34,699 nucleotides of DNA from an uncultured Christensenellaceae bacterium (GTDB taxonomy: Bacteria; Bacillota; Clostridia; Christensenellales; UBA3700): NCBI GenBank assembly GCA_944381315.1, contig CALWKR010000052.1, positions 1 through 34,699 of the forward strand, written 5' to 3'. The notes under the pieces are model-generated. The model was given only the letters and a program-made list of their open reading frames with translations. It did no database searches and had not been told where the DNA came from. Both the position numbers and the translations under genes were made by a program. Positions 1 to 8,800 of the stretch are shown in pieces (position 1 is the first letter of the stretch; each line of letters starts with the position of its first letter).

Positions 1-501
1 GGACGCAGCGGAGATGATCGTGTCATCGGCGGTCAGCGTCTTGTGGTTGACATTGTAAACGATGGTCGGCAGGTCGTTGCCTGCAGGAGCGGAAATGACG
101 ACCTTGCGAGCGCCGGCGTCGATGTGGGCCTGAGCCTTCGCCTTGCTGGTGTAGAAGCCGGTGCACTCGAGCACGACGTCGACTTTGAGCTCCTTCCACG
201 GAAGCTCGGCTGCCTTCGCCATTGCGTAGATCGTGATCTCCTTGCCGTCAACGGTGATGCTGCCGGGGGTGACGACGGTCTTGCCGTCCTCTGCCATAAC
301 GGCATCCTTGTAGGTCACGGTGTGGCCCATGGCCTTATAGTTGCCCTGCATGGTGTCGTACTTGAGAAGATGAGCGAGCATCTTGGGGCTGGTGAGGTCG
401 TTGATAGCGACGACTTCATATCCGTCTGCGCCGAACATCTGTCTGAAAGCAAGTCTGCCGATACGGCCGAAACCGTTGATAGCTACTCTTACGTTTGCCA
501 T
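1..501 (-). CDS. gap: Glyceraldehyde-3-phosphate dehydrogenase, N-terminal half (cut by window edge)
   Basis: Glycolytic enzyme that oxidises glyceraldehyde 3-phosphate to 1,3-bisphosphoglycerate with NAD+ and phosphate in the cytosol. The 167 visible residues start [16 protein letters not shown], the Rossmann NAD-binding motif at residues 8-16. They continue through the family's [16 protein letters not shown] and VLECTGFY blocks and end in IISAAS. The window stops exactly before the catalytic Cys of the SAASCTTN motif. About half of a usual ~335-residue protein is therefore present, and it is truncated only by the window, not broken. The ATG at 499-501 is preceded by a GGAGG ribosome binding site 9 nt upstream. 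A sigma-A-like promoter lies at 562-590, so transcription is independent of the gene upstream. Confidence 0.97.
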   Translation of the reverse strand, partial: MANVRVAINGFGRIGRLAFRQMFGADGYEVVAINDLTSPKMLAHLLKYDTMQGNYKAMGHTVTYKDAVMAEDGKTVVTPGSITVDGKEITIYAMAKAAELPWKELKVDVVLECTGFYTSKAKAQAHIDAGARKVVISAPAGNDLPTIVYNVNHKTLTADDTIISAAS

Positions 502-561
502 AATATATTGTCCTCCAAAAATAATTCGGTTGTACTGTCTGCCCTTTTCGGGCTCGCAATA

Positions 562-590
562 ATTTTAACAATTATCGCCGCAATTTGCAA
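562..590 (-). promoter_or_regulatory. Sigma-A-type promoter of gap
   Basis: Read on the minus strand, TTGCAA (585-590) and TAAAAT (562-567) are separated by exactly 17 bp. They match the -35 and -10 consensus at 4/6 and 5/6 positions. The predicted start near 555 gives a leader of about 54 nt before the gap ATG. Confidence 0.6.
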
Positions 591-601
591 CTGATTGGCA
601 T

Positions 602-619
602 CGGTTTTTTGCAAAACCG
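602..619 (-). other. Small inverted repeat between LRR gene and gap
   Basis: CGGTTTT and AAAACCG arms (7 bp) flank a 4-nt loop just after the stop codon of the LRR gene. No T-run follows on the minus strand, so it is a weak candidate terminator at best. Confidence 0.25.
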
Positions 620-639
620 CACATTCGCGTCCGCAAGCG

Positions 640-2313
640 TCAACTCGGGAAGGAATTCATCTTGATGACGTCCAGCCAATTGCGATTGCCGCCGTCGATC
701 AGCTCCTGGATCTGATCGTTGGCGGAGCTGTTGGTGTCGTTGAGGAAGACTTGGACGCCATCCCCCGACGCAATGCCCGTGTCGTCGAAAGCCTCGTCGT
801 CTATCGTGCAAGACGAGTTGCCGATGTAGATGTTGAGGTAGTTGCCGTCGCCGACGGGCTCGCAGTCCATAAAGCAGAACGCGCCTATCGCGGTCACGGT
901 GTTGGGGATGCAGACAGAGCCCTTGACGCCTGCCAGCGCATACGGTCTGAGCTCGGAGATATCGCTCTCCTCCGCCGCGGCGAGCAAGAAGTTGAACGAC
1001 ACATTGACGGACGAGCTGTGCTCCGACATATCGGGAGCGTTGTTGCAAGTCTCGGGATCGAACGCGCCGATGTAGGCATAGACGACGCTGCCGTCCGAAT
1101 TGGTCAGCAGGTAGTGCGCCTTGTTGGTGCCGGCGGAATCGGCGTTGGAGCCGAAATAGGTATAGCTGGTCAGTTGCAGAAGCTTGTAGCCCTTCGCCTC
1201 GACGGTGAAATTGATCGACGCGCTTGACGACAAGTTGGACGCAACGCCGCCCGAGAAAGCGCCGTCGCCGATGCTCTCGATCTGCTCGCCGATCGTGAAG
1301 GTGCCCAGCTTCTCGCAGCCGTAGAAAGCGAGCTCGGGGATCTCGGTGATCGTGTCGGGAAGAGTGATCGAGCTCAGCGCCGAGCAGTTCATGAACACGC
1401 CCTTGCCGAGAGCGGTGAGAGCGATCTCTTCGCCCTCTGCGCCGAACGTGACGGACTGCAAACGCGAGCAGCCCGAAAAAGCGTAGTTGGAGACCGTAAC
1501 GACGGACGACGGGATCGTCACTCTCGTGAACGACGTGTTGTCGTTGTTTTCAAAGGCGGATACGCCGATATATTTGAGCGTATCGGGCAATGTCAAACTC
1601 CTGAGATTGTTGTCGCGGAACGCGCCCTCGTTGATCTGTTCGAGCACGCTGCCCTCTGCGAACGTCACCGTCGTGATGCTGTCGCAACCGTCGAACATAC
1701 GCGTGGAGATGAGTTTGAGGCTGCTGCCGATCGTGACGTTGGTCAGATCGCCGCAGTCCATAAACGCCTCGTCGCCGACTTCGGTCACGCTGTCGGGCAA
1801 GACGAAATCGGACTCGCCGTCCGCGCCCGTCGTGATCAAGTTGGAGCAGCCCTCAAAGGCGCTGTCGCCGATCGTTTTGAGCGAAACGGGCAGCTTGACC
1901 CTCTCGAGCGCCGTGCAGTCCTCGAACGCGCTGTCGGGGATCGCGGTCAAGCTGTCGGGAAGGCTGACGTGGGTGATGCGGGTGTTGCCCTTGAAGACTT
2001 CGTCCGCAAGCTCGATCATCGTGATGTCTTCGCTGAACAGAACTTCGGTCACGCTCGTGCCGTCGAGGAAGCCCTCTTCGACGAACGCGACGCGTCTGCC
2101 CGCGATGCGAGCAGGGATCGTGATCGACGTATCCTCTCCTTCATAGGAGACGATCGTCGCGGTGCTGCCCTCCGTGCGGTAGACAAAACCGCCGCTGCGC
2201 AGCTCGCCGTCGGACGAAGAATAGGTGCCGATGAAGTAACCGCCGACCGCGATCAAGACGACCGCTATCACCGCGATTATCGTTATCAGGATGATGTTTT
2301 GCTGTTTGGTCAT
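640..2313 (-). CDS. BspA-like leucine-rich repeat surface protein
   Basis: A 557-residue exported protein, probably membrane-anchored. Residues about 7-30 form a hydrophobic signal/anchor segment after a short start (MTKQQ). From about residue 40 the protein consists of LRR_5-type repeats (Treponema/BspA class), with the recurring pattern LPDSLTAIPDSAFEDCTAL: a strand, a turn containing AF, and a C/N-x-L ladder. About ten or more repeats are recognisable up to the end; the C-terminal portion is less regular. No LPXTG motif or C-terminal transmembrane helix is visible, so the N-terminal segment is the likely anchor. LRR_5 proteins are common cell-surface binding proteins in gut bacteria; the ligand cannot be read from sequence. 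The start is supported by AAGGAAA upstream of the ATG at 2311-2313 and by a nearby promoter. The gene is monocistronic by spacing. Confidence 0.9.
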   Translation of the reverse strand: MTKQQNIILITIIAVIAVVLIAVGGYFIGTYSSSDGELRSGGFVYRTEGSTATIVSYEGEDTSITIPARIAGRRVAFVEEGFLDGTSVTEVLFSEDITMIELADEVFKGNTRITHVSLPDSLTAIPDSAFEDCTALERVKLPVSLKTIGDSAFEGCSNLITTGADGESDFVLPDSVTEVGDEAFMDCGDLTNVTIGSSLKLISTRMFDGCDSITTVTFAEGSVLEQINEGAFRDNNLRSLTLPDTLKYIGVSAFENNDNTSFTRVTIPSSVVTVSNYAFSGCSRLQSVTFGAEGEEIALTALGKGVFMNCSALSSITLPDTITEIPELAFYGCEKLGTFTIGEQIESIGDGAFSGGVASNLSSSASINFTVEAKGYKLLQLTSYTYFGSNADSAGTNKAHYLLTNSDGSVVYAYIGAFDPETCNNAPDMSEHSSSVNVSFNFLLAAAEESDISELRPYALAGVKGSVCIPNTVTAIGAFCFMDCEPVGDGNYLNIYIGNSSCTIDDEAFDDTGIASGDGVQVFLNDTNSSANDQIQELIDGGNRNWLDVIKMNSFPS

Positions 2314-2363
2314 ACTGTTTCCTTTGTCTGCCGCGAATTGGATTTGCCTCCGCAGCGAGTATT

Positions 2364-2392
2364 ATTATAACACACGCGCGAGCTATTTACAA
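2364..2392 (-). promoter_or_regulatory. Sigma-A-type promoter of LRR surface gene
   Basis: On the minus strand TTGTAA (2387-2392) and a perfect TATAAT (2364-2369) are 17 bp apart, placing the start near 2357 and a leader of about 44 nt. It lies within the 105-bp gap after the oxidoreductase gene, where no clear terminator is seen, so some read-through from upstream is possible. Confidence 0.65.
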
Positions 2393-2418
2393 TAAAATCA
2401 TCGCCTTTTCGCAAAACG

Positions 2419-4014
2419 TCAGCGCGAGGACGTCCCTCCGAGCGCCGCCGCTGCCGCCAAGCCGACTTTTATCCCGTCCACGGCGGACGAAGTTATGCCT
2501 CCCGCATAGCCTGCGCCCTCGCCGCACGGCATCAAGCCCTTGACGGAGCTGTCAAACTTGTCGTCGCGCAATATCCTCAGCGGAGAAGACGAGCGCGATT
2601 CCACCCCCGTCATCACGGCGTCGGGGCGATCAAAGCCTTTGAGCTTGGAACCGAATATCGGCAGCGCGCTCTTGATCCCGTCCGTGACGAACGGTGGCAG
2701 GATGTCGCGAAGATCGCACAGCTCCACGCCGCGCGGATACGTTGGCCGTACGGCGCCCAATGATGCGGAGCCGTTGCCGAGCAGTGCGCCCACCGTCATA
2801 GCGACCGCTCTCTGCCCTTTGCCTGCAAGATATGCCTTGCGTTCTATCTCACGCTGGAACCTCATCCCTGCCAGCGCGTCCCGTCCGAAATCGTCCGCCC
2901 TTACGCCGACGAGCAACGCGCTGTTGGCGTTGACGCCGTCTCGGCGGCTCTCGCTCATGCCGTTGGTCACCACTCCGCCCTGTTCGGACGCGGCGGCGAC
3001 GACATAGCCGCCCGGACACATACAGAACGTGAAGCAGCCTCTGCCGTCGTCGGTCTTGCACGACAGCTTGTAATCGGCAGGCGGCAGCGAGCCGCGGCGT
3101 CTGCCGTATTGGGCGAGATCGATGTCGGTCTGCAAATGCTCTATCCTCACTCCGACGGCGAACGGCTTGGGCTCAAGCAGCAACTTGCCGTCCAGCATCT
3201 CGAATGTATCGCGCGCGCTGTGCCCGATCGCGAGCACGCATACGCGCGTATCGACAGAATAGCTTGCGCCGCCGCTCTCCAAGCGCACCGAGCGCAGCTC
3301 TCCGCCGCTCGTCTCAAAGCCGACAAAGCGCGTGCGAAAGCGCACTTCGCCGCCGAGTTCCTCTATCTTGCGTCTGATGTTGGCGACGACGGAAACAAGT
3401 CTGTCCGTGCCGATGTGCGGCTTTGCGTCTATCGTCAGCTCCTCGCCGCCGCCCATGTCGGCAAACTCCTGCAATACGGTCGAGATCAGCGAATCGGAAA
3501 TGCCCGTCGCGAGCTTGCCGTCCGAGAACGTGCCTGCGCCGCCCTCGCCGAATTGGACATTGGACTCGGGATCGAGCTCTCCGCCGCCTGCATAGGTCTT
3601 GACTTTTGCGAGCCTCTCGTCCACGCGATCGCCCCTCTCGACGACGATGGGCTTGAATCCCGAATACGCAAGCGTGAGCGCGCAGAACAGTCCGGCAGGG
3701 CCGCTGCCGACGACAACGGGGCGCAAAAATTGTCGCGGCGGCGCGATCTTGCGCGCTATGCCGCACAAGTGCTTTGCGCTCTCCGCCGCGGCGAAGCCGT
3801 GCGAACGCGCTCTGCGTTCCGCCCCTGCGGGCAGCTCGACTTCGACTGCCGCGACATATCTGATGTCGGGCTTGCGCCTGCTGTCTATCGAGAGCTTTGC
3901 GAGCCGCATCGACTTGACGTCGGACGGACGGACTTTGAGCATAGCGGCTGCCTTGCGCGCGAGCAAGGCGCTGTCAAAATCGAGAGGGAGTACGATGCCG
4001 TTGAGTCTCAGCAT
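2419..4014 (-). CDS. FAD-dependent dehydrogenase (COG2509-like)
   Basis: A 531-residue cytosolic flavoprotein of the uncharacterised FAD-dependent dehydrogenase family. A ~95-residue N-terminal domain (MLRLNGIVLPLD..., basic, VEVELP strand) precedes the Rossmann FAD motif VVVGSGPAGLFCALTLAYSG and the acidic end of beta-2 (VVERG). Family blocks follow: NVQFGEGGAGTFSDGKL, CVLAIGHSARDTFEML, FCMCPGGYVV and the C-terminal FAD-binding block GEGAGYAGGITSSAVDG. The substrate is unknown. The frame is open further upstream to 4362, but that stretch lies inside the preceding gene. The ATG at 4012-4014 overlaps the preceding gene's stop by 7 bp (ATGCTGA), which fits translational coupling, and gives the normal family N-terminus. 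It is co-transcribed with the BaiN-type oxidoreductase. Confidence 0.9.
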   Translation of the reverse strand: MLRLNGIVLPLDFDSALLARKAAAMLKVRPSDVKSMRLAKLSIDSRRKPDIRYVAAVEVELPAGAERRARSHGFAAAESAKHLCGIARKIAPPRQFLRPVVVGSGPAGLFCALTLAYSGFKPIVVERGDRVDERLAKVKTYAGGGELDPESNVQFGEGGAGTFSDGKLATGISDSLISTVLQEFADMGGGEELTIDAKPHIGTDRLVSVVANIRRKIEELGGEVRFRTRFVGFETSGGELRSVRLESGGASYSVDTRVCVLAIGHSARDTFEMLDGKLLLEPKPFAVGVRIEHLQTDIDLAQYGRRRGSLPPADYKLSCKTDDGRGCFTFCMCPGGYVVAAASEQGGVVTNGMSESRRDGVNANSALLVGVRADDFGRDALAGMRFQREIERKAYLAGKGQRAVAMTVGALLGNGSASLGAVRPTYPRGVELCDLRDILPPFVTDGIKSALPIFGSKLKGFDRPDAVMTGVESRSSSPLRILRDDKFDSSVKGLMPCGEGAGYAGGITSSAVDGIKVGLAAAAALGGTSSR

Positions 4015-5210
4015 GACGCCTCCTCGGACGCGCAAACCGCCGCGCTTGCCCATGCCCAATGCAGATTGAAACCGCCGCAGTCGCCGTCCACGTCGAGTGC
4101 CTCGCCTATCGCGAACAGTCCCTCGTCGCGCAGCGACATCATCGTCTTTGGCGAAAATTGCGAGGTGTCCAAGCCGCCGCAGACGACTTGCGCCTGCTTG
4201 AAGGACGGCAAGCCCTCGATCGTTATCTCGGGACGCAGACAGCGGCGCAGATCGTCGAGACGATCGGCGGCGCGCGCGCCGCTCTCTATCCCTGCCGCAG
4301 CGGCGAGTTTTTCGCCGAGAGCGCGCGGCACAAAGCCGATCAACGCTCCCCTTGCGTCGCATGCGGACGAACAGAGAATGCCGTCTATCTTATCGTCGGG
4401 GATGTCGGGGACGAAGTCGAGGACGAGCGAAAAGGCTCGCGCGCCGTTGCGCAATGCGCGCGCATAGGCGGACGAAAGCTCCATCGCGAGCATGCCCGAC
4501 ACCGCGTCGTCGCGGAAGAGCACCTCGCCGTATCTGGTCGAGATCTCGCCGCCGTCGGCGAACAGCGTGCCGCGCGCGTATGCTCTGACGCCCGAAACGC
4601 CGCGGAAAGCCCTGGTCGGAAGCGGAGCGATCGACGGCACGCGCTCGGTGACGCGATAGCCGAGGTCGCTCATCAACGACAGCGAGTCAAAGCCCATAGT
4701 CGCGTTGCTTCCGCAGGCAAAGACGAGCTTGCGGCAGCGGAAGCGGACATCGCCGCCGTCCGCGTCGGAAGCGACGACTTCATAGCCGAAAGGCGCGCGG
4801 ACGATGCGCTTTGCGCGCACCGAAACTTTGAGTTCGCAGCACTGCGACAGACGGGCGATGAGCGCGTTGACGACGCAGCCCGAATTGTTGCCGTAAGGAT
4901 AGATCCTGCCGTCGACTTCGCGCGTCGCGACGCCGAGGAGATCGGCAAAGCACGACCGCAGGCTCTCCGCGGTGAAACGCGAGAGCACGGGCGCGACGAA
5001 TTCCGGCACATTGTATCTGCTCGGCGAGATCTCGACGTTGGACGCGTTGCACCTGCCGTTGCCGGTGGCGGCGAGCTTGGCGCAGGCGCGCGCTCCGCCC
5101 TCGAGCACGAGCACGTCCTTGCCGTTGCGCGCAAGCAAGATCGCGCACATGGCTCCCGACGCTCCCGCGCCGATCACGATATAGTCTTTGACGTCAGTTC
5201 CTTTTCCCAT
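4008..5210 (-). CDS. BaiN/HI0933-family NAD(P)/FAD-dependent oxidoreductase
   Basis: A 400-residue flavoprotein. The N-terminal FAD motif is DYIVIGAGASGAMCAILLAR, with VLEGG at the end of beta-2. It is followed by the family signature KLAATGNGRCNASN, which identifies the HI0933/BaiN group. Further blocks are DGRIYPYGNNSGCVV and the C-terminal FLAG-like stretch LFAIGEALDVDGDCGGFNLHWAWASA. BaiN is known from bile-acid dehydroxylation, but the family is broad and no other bai gene is visible, so a bile-acid role should not be assumed. The open frame extends to 5270, but the ATG at 5208-5210 fits the family N-terminus. No ribosome binding site precedes this ATG. Instead a promoter -10 box lies 6 bp upstream, suggesting a leaderless transcript. 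Confidence 0.88.
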   Translation of the reverse strand: MGKGTDVKDYIVIGAGASGAMCAILLARNGKDVLVLEGGARACAKLAATGNGRCNASNVEISPSRYNVPEFVAPVLSRFTAESLRSCFADLLGVATREVDGRIYPYGNNSGCVVNALIARLSQCCELKVSVRAKRIVRAPFGYEVVASDADGGDVRFRCRKLVFACGSNATMGFDSLSLMSDLGYRVTERVPSIAPLPTRAFRGVSGVRAYARGTLFADGGEISTRYGEVLFRDDAVSGMLAMELSSAYARALRNGARAFSLVLDFVPDIPDDKIDGILCSSACDARGALIGFVPRALGEKLAAAAGIESGARAADRLDDLRRCLRPEITIEGLPSFKQAQVVCGGLDTSQFSPKTMMSLRDEGLFAIGEALDVDGDCGGFNLHWAWASAAVCASEEASC

Positions 5211-5216
5211 ACGACT

Positions 5217-5245
5217 ATTATAACAAACGCGGCGCAAGTCGGCAA
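5217..5245 (-). promoter_or_regulatory. Promoter abutting the ATG of the BaiN-type gene (leaderless candidate)
   Basis: On the minus strand TTGCCG (5240-5245) and a perfect TATAAT (5217-5222) are separated by 17 bp. The distance from the -10 box to the ATG at 5210 is 6 bp, so initiation would fall at or within 1-2 nt of the start codon. Confidence 0.55.
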
Positions 5246-5272
5246 GCGTCCGTGCAAAGCCTCGGCGCACGC

Positions 5273-5304
5273 AAAACGCGGCCCCGCAACGAGACGGAGC
5301 CGCG
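5273..5304 (-). terminator. Rho-independent terminator of the giant surface-protein operon
   Basis: On the minus strand a 9-bp stem (one G-U pair; arms 5296-5304 and 5277-5285) with a 10-nt loop is followed by TTTT. It lies 39 bp after the stop of the 166-residue lipoprotein and separates that operon from the FAD oxidoreductase genes. Confidence 0.7.
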
Positions 5305-5343
5305 CTTGTCGTTGATGTAGGGCGCGGTGGCGCCGCTGTGCGA

Positions 5344-5844
5344 TCAGTACGGAGTCGCGACTACGACAACGGAATTGCCGCGCGCGGTCGTGTAGCTGAT
5401 CGTGGTGCTGACGAGGGCTTTGGAGTCCTTGTTGGCGATGATGACTATCTTGCCTTCGGTAGCATCGGCTATGCCGAGGAAGTTGGCGGGCTGCAAGATG
5501 TTGGCTTGGTAAACGGTGTTGTCGCCGTCGCGCGAAGTCTCGCCGTCCGAGAAATACTCACCGCGGAAGGACAAAGTGCCGTTGCCGCCGAGCTTGTCGG
5601 CGATGTCGGGGGCTTCGATGCCCTCGATGCAGAAGTCCTTGGTCACGGCGCCGTTCTCGGTCTGATACTCATAGATCAGCGTATTGCCCTCTTTGAGGGT
5701 GATGTGGAGATCGGCGTTGTCGCCTATGCCTGCGGCAATGTTCCACATTTCCTCGACGGTGATCGAGGTTTGGCAGCCAACGGCGGTCACGGTGAGCGCC
5801 GCCGCGAGCATGACGCAGATCACAATGCAAATTCTCTTTTTCAT
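5344..5844 (-). CDS. Small lipoprotein, last gene of the surface operon
   Basis: A 166-residue predicted lipoprotein of unknown family. A basic start (MKKR) and a hydrophobic stretch (ICIVICVMLAAALTVTA) lead to the lipobox AVGC with Cys24 as the modified residue. The mature part is about 140 residues of mostly short beta-type strands (DLHITLKEGNTLIYEYQTE, GKIVIIANKDS, NSVVVVATPY) with two further features: an acidic middle and one additional Cys. It is probably a compact extracytoplasmic domain tethered to the membrane. It starts 10 bp after the 2093-residue gene, with AGAGG in the overlap region, and is followed by a terminator, so it is the last cistron of the operon. It may be an accessory or assembly partner of the giant proteins, which is inference from position only. 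Confidence 0.85.
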   Translation of the reverse strand: MKKRICIVICVMLAAALTVTAVGCQTSITVEEMWNIAAGIGDNADLHITLKEGNTLIYEYQTENGAVTKDFCIEGIEAPDIADKLGGNGTLSFRGEYFSDGETSRDGDNTVYQANILQPANFLGIADATEGKIVIIANKDSKALVSTTISYTTARGNSVVVVATPY

Positions 5845-5854
5845 ATCACACCTC

Positions 5855-8800
5855 TCAGATGAATCTTCTCTTCGCGATCACGATCGCAAGAGCTGCGGCA
5901 ACAGCTGCCGCTGCGGCGGCGCCTGCCATACCTGCCGCCTTGGCGGCGACGTCCTGAGCGTCGGAGATGTCGCTGTTGATGCCTCTGATATATGTGGCAT
6001 GCGCTTCGACGATCGCCTGGTACGAGCTGAGGTCGACAGTCTCTCTGTCGGCTTCGGTCAGCTGTCCGTACTGCTCGACGAGCGTGGCATACCTGCCGAG
6101 GTCGGCGGCGGTAAAGCTGCTGCCGGTGAAGGACGCGAGCGTCTCGTTGTACTTGGCAGGATCGATGCCGGTGGACACGTCGGTCGTCTTGACTTCGGAC
6201 TCTTCGTGAGCTGCGTCGGCAGGGATGCGGACGGAGATCGTGTAGTCGGTCAATTCATCAAGTCCGGAGACGGTGTACTTGTTGCCGCTGACAGACGCGA
6301 AGTTTTGCCACGTCTCGCCGTCGAGGCTGTATTGCGGCACGCCGCCCTCGACCGTGATCGTGACGACGACGCGGTCGAAGTGCTCTTCGACGCCGCCGAT
6401 CTCAAACTCATATGCCGATCTGATCGGAGTGGTGACCGAGATCATCGCGGTGCCGGATTCGTTGTGGTTGGCGTCCGCCTTGTACTTGACGGTGACGGTG
6501 TATTGGGTATCGGGCTTGAGGTCGGACACGGTGGTATCCGTCCAGTTGGAGCCGTTGTCGAGCGAGATCCGCACGGTGTAGCCGTCGCGCGTGATCGTGA
6601 TCGCGTTGTAGACGACGTCGATCGTGAGATCGGCCTCGACGGGCGTCGCGAAGGTCGCCTTGGCGATCGCGAAGGTCTTGGTCACGGAGCCTTGGTAGTT
6701 GGGATCCGCGGCGGTGATGACGATGTCATAGCTGCCTGCGTTGACGAGCTCGGCTTCCGCGCCGTCCTGCATCACCGCAAAGGTGACTTGGATGTCGTCG
6801 GAGATCGCAAGGCTGCTCTCGAAGGACTCACCGCTGTACGTCGCGGACGACGTGACGAGCGCGACACTGTCGGGGAGCTGCGCCTTGGCGACGGTCTTGA
6901 CCACGGAGACGGAGCCTTGATAATAGTTGCCGTCGCCGCTGATCGTGAACGTATAGTCGCCGGCATTGAGAACGGTCGCGTTCTCGCCGTTCGCGGTGAC
7001 GGAGACGCTGACCTTGTCGAGCTTGTTGACGCCGCCGATCTCGTAGGAGATCTCCTCGCCCGTATAGACGTCGGAGTCGAGCGTGACGGTGATCATGCCG
7101 TCGACGAGCTGCATCGCGAGGACGGTCACGCTGCCATTGGTCGTGAAGTTGAGCGTATAGTTGCCGGCGAGGGTCTCATCGACGATCCTAAGCTCGAGCA
7201 TGCCGTCGACGGTGGTCTGCGGTTCAAGCTCGTCGAGCGAGGCTTCGCCGGTGTAGACGAACGCGAACTCGGGCGCGTCGTCATAGGCGAACGCGGGCTC
7301 GTTGGTGTAATAGACTCCCTTTTGGACGGGCACGACCGAAGTCGTACCATAGTCGACGTTGCCGTTGGCGACAGCGATGTCGATGGTCTTGGGGCCGATC
7401 GTCACGGCGCCGGTGTTCGCGGCGAGAGTGACGATGTAGTTGCCGATGGCTCCGTCGCCGTCAAGCGACACATACGAAGTACCGACATTGAGCTGCGTAT
7501 AGCCGAGGCGCTCGCTGACAGCGGCGGTGATGTCGTCGCCGTTGGCGAACGTCGTGTCCTCAACCGCCGAGATCGTGAACTCGGTCGGCATCGGGTCGCC
7601 GTAAGTCACGCTGTTCGTCGTCGGAGCGACGCTGATCGTAACAGGTCTGCCTTCGACGGTCAGGTCTGCGGTCGCGTCGGACGTGAGCTGATAGTTGTTC
7701 GCAAGAGCCTCATCGGAGAAGGTGACGCCGCCGATCGCGACTGCACTCGGGATCGTCCCCACGCCGGTGGTGACTTGATAGCTGTTCGCGACGATGGAGA
7801 CGTTGGCTCCGTCGGCATCGAATGCGCCCTGTTTGAGTCCGTCGTCGTCGCCGACGATCGTGTAGCCGTTGGACTCGAACGCGTTGCCGTAGGTGACTTG
7901 GACGTCATTGGGAACGACTTCGACGGCAAGCTTGTTGATCTTGAAGTTGATCGTCAAGCTCGGGTTGCCGGTATTTTCACCGTCAGCATTGGGGAAGAAG
8001 AACTTGCCCTGCGACTCCGAAGCGATCGTGAAGGTCGCCGTGTAGGTATTCGCGTTGCGCGCGGTGAAGTACGGCATGCCGCCCTCGTTGAGGCCCTGCC
8101 CTGTCGCATTGGTGACTGTTGCAGGAACATCGAAGGTCAAGCCGTCCATCGGGCCTGCGGTCGTGACGATCTGCAAAGTCACGGTGAGCTCGGAAGCGCG
8201 GTAGTCGACGTCGATCGTATAGGTGTTGGGAGCTTCGTCGCTTGCGCTCGCGACTGCGACGCTGTTGCCGTCCTCGTCGGTGACGTTGATCTTGTGCTGG
8301 ATCGCGGTGCCGTTGACGACGATCGTGCCGGCATTCTCTTGAGACAGCTCGTTCGCGCCTGTGCTGGCGGTGACGGTCAGATCATAGTTGGCGGCATTGG
8401 AGTTGGCGTCGTTGAGCGTCATCGTGAAGACATAGGTGCCGAGGCTGTCGATCGTAGTTTGGTCGTTGTTGACGGTGCCGTCGTTGACCTTGCCCGTGAC
8501 TGTGACGACGAACAAGCCGTCGCCCTCCGCGTCGGAGCCGTCTGCGCCGAAGATCTCTCCGCTTTTGACGCTGAAGATGACGCCTTCGCCGTACGGGATA
8601 GATCCTCCGACCGCGGCTGCGTAGTCGGTTTCATAATCGAGCAGCGCGATCGTGAGCGGCGCCTTGTCGACGGTCACGGACGCGGTGTCAAAGCTGTAGT
8701 TGTTGACAAACGCCTCGTCCTCGGGATCGACGGGCGCAATGCCTACCGTATAGGTCTGCGCATTGCGGACGGTATCGGAAGTGACGTCGTTGAGCGTATA

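Noticed and set aside
4015..4362. N-terminal extension of the COG2509-like gene
   Set aside because: It lies entirely inside the BaiN-type gene; the coupled ATG at 4014 gives the family N-terminus.
4008..5210. Bile-acid dehydroxylation role for the BaiN-family gene
   Set aside because: Family membership alone is too broad, and no other bai gene is present.
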